The translations under genes were made by a program, and so were the position numbers. A stretch of DNA of 39,996 nucleotides from Priapulus caudatus (lineage: Eukaryota > Priapulida > Priapulimorpha > Priapulimorphida > Priapulidae): contig NW_014577241.1 of assembly GCF_000485595.1 (NCBI RefSeq), positions 183,851 through 223,846 on the forward strand, read 5' to 3'. Within the stretch, counting starts at the first letter, position 1. Each line of letters opens with the position of its first letter. Shown in pieces: positions 36,558-39,996 of this stretch. Under the pieces are notes generated by a model. That model was not told the origin of the DNA. It ran no database searches and was given only the letters and a program-made list of their open reading frames with translations.

Positions 36558-38328
36558 GACAGTCTTTCTATTCAAATAGAATGATAGACAGTTAATTATT
36601 TCTAACATTTTTCGTCGGTGCGACCGATGCTTAACGAATAGTATGAGAGTGAGGTAACACACCTCAGGGAACTGATTGCTCAGTGGAAGCCATGAACTCA
36701 GCATCAGTAGGCCACCTAGCGGCTTCTTGTACGTCAACGCAGCGTAGATAGAGACAGCGCCACCTTGTGAGAAGCCGCCAACCATGATGCGATTAGAGGG
36801 TATGCCTTTCTTCTCCTCCTCATCTATTAGTGTATGCACTGCGGGCAGAGACAGACGAAAGACGTGATAGAATCACAAAAGATAATATGCCCTTAGTGGT
36901 GGATAAACCCATCTCCAGGCATCTACTGTTAACCAATAGTTAAAAAAATAAATGATAGTAAATGTACTTTTAACATGATTTCACGGGAAGGGAACGATTT
37001 GTACGTATCGGCTCACCATGTGCAGGGATCAGACAAATAAATCAACTAATTCTAAAAGCTCGTTTCGGCAAATTTCCTGCACATCACATCAGTGTTACAT
37101 TACCGCACGACATCGCTTTGCTACACGGAGTATATGTTGCTACTAAAGTCAGAAGAGATTATATAGAAGAGTAATAATATAGCATAGATACATTAGTAAC
37201 ATTCAGGGTTCATAGTAGTAAGACACATGTTGAAATAAGGACTTATAAGACCCTTTCTGGAGGCCAAAATAAGACCCTTTCTGGAGGCCAAAATAAGACT
37301 TTTTTACGCGATTTCTGATAGATCACCGACTATTAAAGTACACTAATAATATTTATATACACAATTGCACAGCAGATTTAATTATTCCGTATTACATATA
37401 CAACAATTCTTACTCTAAGTCGAGAACAGTTTATAAAACAATGTTGAAAAATTGTCCTTTGGCAAAAAATAAGGACTATTAAGTACTTTTCTAAGATTTC
37501 ACCAAAAATAAGTACTAATAAGGGCCCTTATTTTATTTTTGGCAAAATAAGTACTAATAAGGGCCCTTATTTTATTTTTGGCAAAATAAGTACTTATAAG
37601 ACTTTGGAAGACCCGCTACGAACCCTGAATAATAGCAGCGCTAGTGCTGCTACAGACTTAACACTAGTTAACAGTAACATCGGTAACGATTTGTGCGTGA
37701 CAGCGCACGACTGTACGAAATCCGCTTCAGGTGTACGGGGCTGAGATGTGCACAATAGTGGATCCCCTACTCACAGTTTTCAGCTGCCTTCTTTATCCCT
37801 TCCTCGTCCTGCATAGACGTTTGTTGCAACGTGTAAATGTCAAACCTGCAAACAGCGAAGAATCACTAAAACCGTATTTCAACGCCGTCGCCGCGTACGG
37901 TCACTTAACGTCACTCGCACGCCACCGCCGATGTCGGCCGCCTTATCACGGTAATCGTGAGCGAACGAGAGATTCGCCGCACTTCCCGCTTCTTCGTTTA
38001 ACGATTCCTTTCATGCGCGCTCGCATTTCGACGCTCGCCGACGAATCCGCGTTTGACCGTCGCCGAGAACTCGACACGCTAGTAAGGCGGCGCCACCGGT
38101 AAACAATGCATCGCCAGCTCGTTCCATCGCCCGGTCTCTGTAGTGCAGCTGTGAGTGAGTGTTGTTGATGCGAGGCGGTGTTGGTGTGTGCGCGCGCGTG
38201 CGTGTATATGTGTGTATTTGTGTGTGCGCGTGCATGTGTATCTGTGTGCGTGCGTGCGCGTGTGCAGGGGGATGACTCACCACGATGGCATGCGGAATCC
38301 TGCGTTCAGAGTGACAGGCATCGTCGGC
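35932..38328 (-). CDS. Acyl-protein thioesterase, LYPLA1/2 family (5' partial)
   Basis: A serine hydrolase that removes palmitate from cytosolic faces of proteins. Five minus-strand exons join in frame: 38281-38328, 37775-37845, 36663-36838, 36205-36369 and 35932-35982. They encode, in order, [19 protein letters not shown], a stretch with [19 protein letters not shown] holding the nucleophile serine (GFSQG), [13 protein letters not shown] with the catalytic aspartate, GLMHSS with the catalytic histidine, and the end [14 protein letters not shown]. The catalytic triad is complete. About 170 residues are visible, so roughly 60 N-terminal residues (with the HGLGDTG motif) lie past 39996; I searched 38329-39996 and did not find them. 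LYPLA1 and LYPLA2 orthology cannot be separated. Introns hold a GA repeat (36519-36560) and a mobile element. Confidence 0.93.
36519..36560. repeat. (GA)n microsatellite
   Basis: GA run in a thioesterase intron. Confidence 0.9.
37204..37627. mobile_element. CAGGGTTC-ended element with internal duplications
   Basis: Inverted ends CAGGGTTCATAG and CTACGAACCCTG. The left interior has a direct duplication of aagaccctttctggaggcca, the right one of ataagggcccttattttatt, plus palindromic cttataag words. It lies in a thioesterase intron. No target duplication seen. Confidence 0.6.
38178..38268. repeat. (GTGC)n/(GT)n repeat
   Basis: Mixed gtgtgc and gcgtgc repeats in the intron next to the exon at 38281. 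Confidence 0.9.
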
Positions 38329-38913
38329 CTGAAAGATCAACGAGACAAGATGCATCAGCATCGAAACAACACCAAACTTAACTCTAAAACCGACCATAAT
38401 GGAGGTGGGGAATGGAGTTTCAGTTACCCAACGTTATGTATAGAAGTGTATAGCAATCGATGCGACAGGAATAGCATTCGAGGCTATTTTCTCTTGTAGG
38501 GATTATGGAAAAAGGCCTCCACCGGTAGGAGTAGTAAGATGACTCCAGCCCACCGTTCTATCAACAGTGAAGTACAAATGTAAACGATGCCTTAAGCCAC
38601 GCGATCACTCGGCTGGCCCAGAGTGGTTGCTAGTACAGTTCCAGTGAAGCTGCTAAACTGTTTACTATGTGCACACGATGCCGAATCCCTCCAAAAATGC
38701 TTCATTTAACACGCAGTCCGCATCCGACGGAAAACCTTCATGTCCCGCTTTCATCTTATTGTGCAAACATTACCAGTTGAACACACAATTTTCACTAATT
38801 AACGTGAAAGCAAATCTTTACTGAATCAGCAATCGGGAACCTCTAACAAATTGATTATCCAACAGAGCTTGTAGCAGACTAGATACAACTATTACTAGTG
38901 GCGATTACTAAGG
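38329..38913. other. Thioesterase intron sequence
   Basis: No exon recognised. The intron must extend past the satellite and the window end. Confidence 0.4.
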
Positions 38914-39597
38914 GGAGTGTAACGACTAGATGTTACAACTAGCAAGAGTGTAAGTAGTAGCAGTTACAACTATAGCAGGAGTGTAACTAGTAGAGTTTAC
39001 AACTAGCAGCAGGGGCGGATCCAGGGCTGAAGCTAGACAGTATTTTTCCAGATTTTAAGGGCACATCCCCCAAAAAGGGCACACCACCCCAAAGTGGGTG
39101 CCGGTAAGCGCGGAAGCACATGGCGGGGGGTCTGGGGGGCCTCCCCCAAGAAATTTCAAAATTTCAAGGGTCCCTGGGCACAAAAATGAGCACCATTTGA
39201 GCACACATTTAGTCAAGCAGCAATAGCTAAAAACCATATGGAATTTTATTTCTGCTTTATTTTGCCTGCGCTTTGCATACCAGCAATTAATGTAGAATGA
39301 TTCAAGCACTTCCCTTCTTTTTCAGATATCAAAGCTAGTTTTGTTACCATGTAAAATTTTGATTTCCTTCAAGTCCTGTCAATGAATCAGAAGATAAAGA
39401 AAACAAATAAAGAATATTGCCAAATTCTATCAAATTGTTTTCTGTATTTTTTAGCGCAAAATTTCGAAGGGCACTTTGAAATCTAGACCGTATTTCCCAA
39501 TACGGCAAATACGGTTTGAATCCGCCCCCTGGCAGGAGTGTAACTAGTAGAGGTTACAACTATAGCAAGAGTGTAACTATTAGATATTACAACTAGG
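38914..39597. repeat. 32-bp palindromic satellite, interrupted
   Basis: Units of about 32 bp built on gtgtaactagtag-gttacaactagca, in which gtaac and gttac pair. Three copies lie before and two after an inserted element (39010-39531). Confidence 0.8.
39010..39531. mobile_element. hAT-like element inserted in satellite
   Basis: Ends CAGGGGCGGATCCAGG and TTGAATCCGCCCCCTG are typical of non-autonomous hAT elements. It splits one satellite unit. Only gcag is shared by both flanks, so a full 8-bp duplication is not visible. No transposase. Confidence 0.75.
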
Positions 39598-39944
39598 GGC
39601 TGTGTTCCTGGGAGAACTTACTCATTGTCAAACGAGACTTCAACACTAAACATCTATATTAAACATTTATATACGCGCCGACCCACTGTGTCGTGCACGA
39701 CTGTGATCCCCTCGTTGGTCTAAGCTTAGCTTGACAGAGATATAGTGGCCACCGTTACTAGCAGAGCTTATAAGTATAGATTGGTAACTCGTAACTAGCG
39801 GATTTGTTGCATGTGGCCTATCCTCACAAAGGGCGTCTGCTGCTGACCGTGAAGATTAAGCCCTGAGCACATGAAATATTCAGAGCAAGCGCCCTGCAGG
39901 CCACAGCAGCCACCTCATTCAGATCATCATTGTGCGCCCCCTCA
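39598..39944. other. Thioesterase intron or spacer
   Basis: Nothing recognised. Confidence 0.4.
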
Positions 39945-39947
39945 TAC

Positions 39948-39996
<49 letters not shown>
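39945..39996. repeat. (CT)n microsatellite
   Basis: CT run with one CG interruption, running off the end of the window. Confidence 0.95.

Noticed and set aside
38329-39996. Search for the N-terminal thioesterase exon with HGLGDTG
   Set aside because: No matching coding stretch found on the minus strand; the exon must lie outside the window.

Overview
The window looks like nuclear DNA of an invertebrate animal, probably marine. Genes are split into short exons by GT-AG introns, the proteins are animal families (CUB receptor, SPO11, OST4, POP1, acyl-protein thioesterase), and the spacers are full of microsatellites, TTAGGG/CCCTAA-like tracts, CAGGG-ended (hAT-like) non-autonomous elements and fold-back repeats. 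I cannot name the phylum. A run of 10 Ns at 20444-20453 shows a draft scaffold. All exon models were built by eye from reading frame, splice sites and remembered family motifs.

Layout. 570-5306 (+): 3' part of a gene for a single-pass membrane protein with a CUB ectodomain, a cysteine-rich membrane exit and a long proline-rich tail with PPxY/LPxY repeats and a C-terminal DTEV. 6654-12384 (-): a complete 12-exon SPO11 gene (428 codons), tail to tail with the CUB gene. 14474-14587 (-): the 37-residue OST4 gene. 14.9-17.6 kb: a nest of transposon remnants (TAA-flanked TIR element holding a LINE piece, a hairpin, two CAGGG-ended elements, a double fold-back). 18-20.4 kb: microsatellites and a decayed repetitive gene copy ending at the N gap. 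21.5-23.3 kb: fold-back elements, one with a 65-bp-arm palindrome inserted in it. 23394-24268 (+): last exon of an Ala/Gln-rich protein. 24488-31486 (+): POP1, the large protein subunit of RNase P/MRP, nearly complete. 31.5-35.9 kb: mostly non-coding, with one fold-back element. 35932-38328 (-): five 3' exons of an acyl-protein thioesterase (LYPLA1/2 family); its first exons lie beyond the window. 38.9-39.6 kb: a palindromic satellite split by a CAGGG-ended element.

The genes are unrelated housekeeping, meiotic and membrane functions and do not form a pathway. The most notable feature is how repeats touch splice sites: a 19-bp tandem array carries seven copies of a SPO11 5' splice site; a 27-bp array before the CUB transmembrane exon carries six possible 3' splice sites, all in the same open frame; a fold-back element lies about 22 bp from a SPO11 acceptor; and the last SPO11 intron has a GC donor and a duplicated acceptor. 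One POP1 exon holds at least three frame breaks in otherwise conserved sequence.
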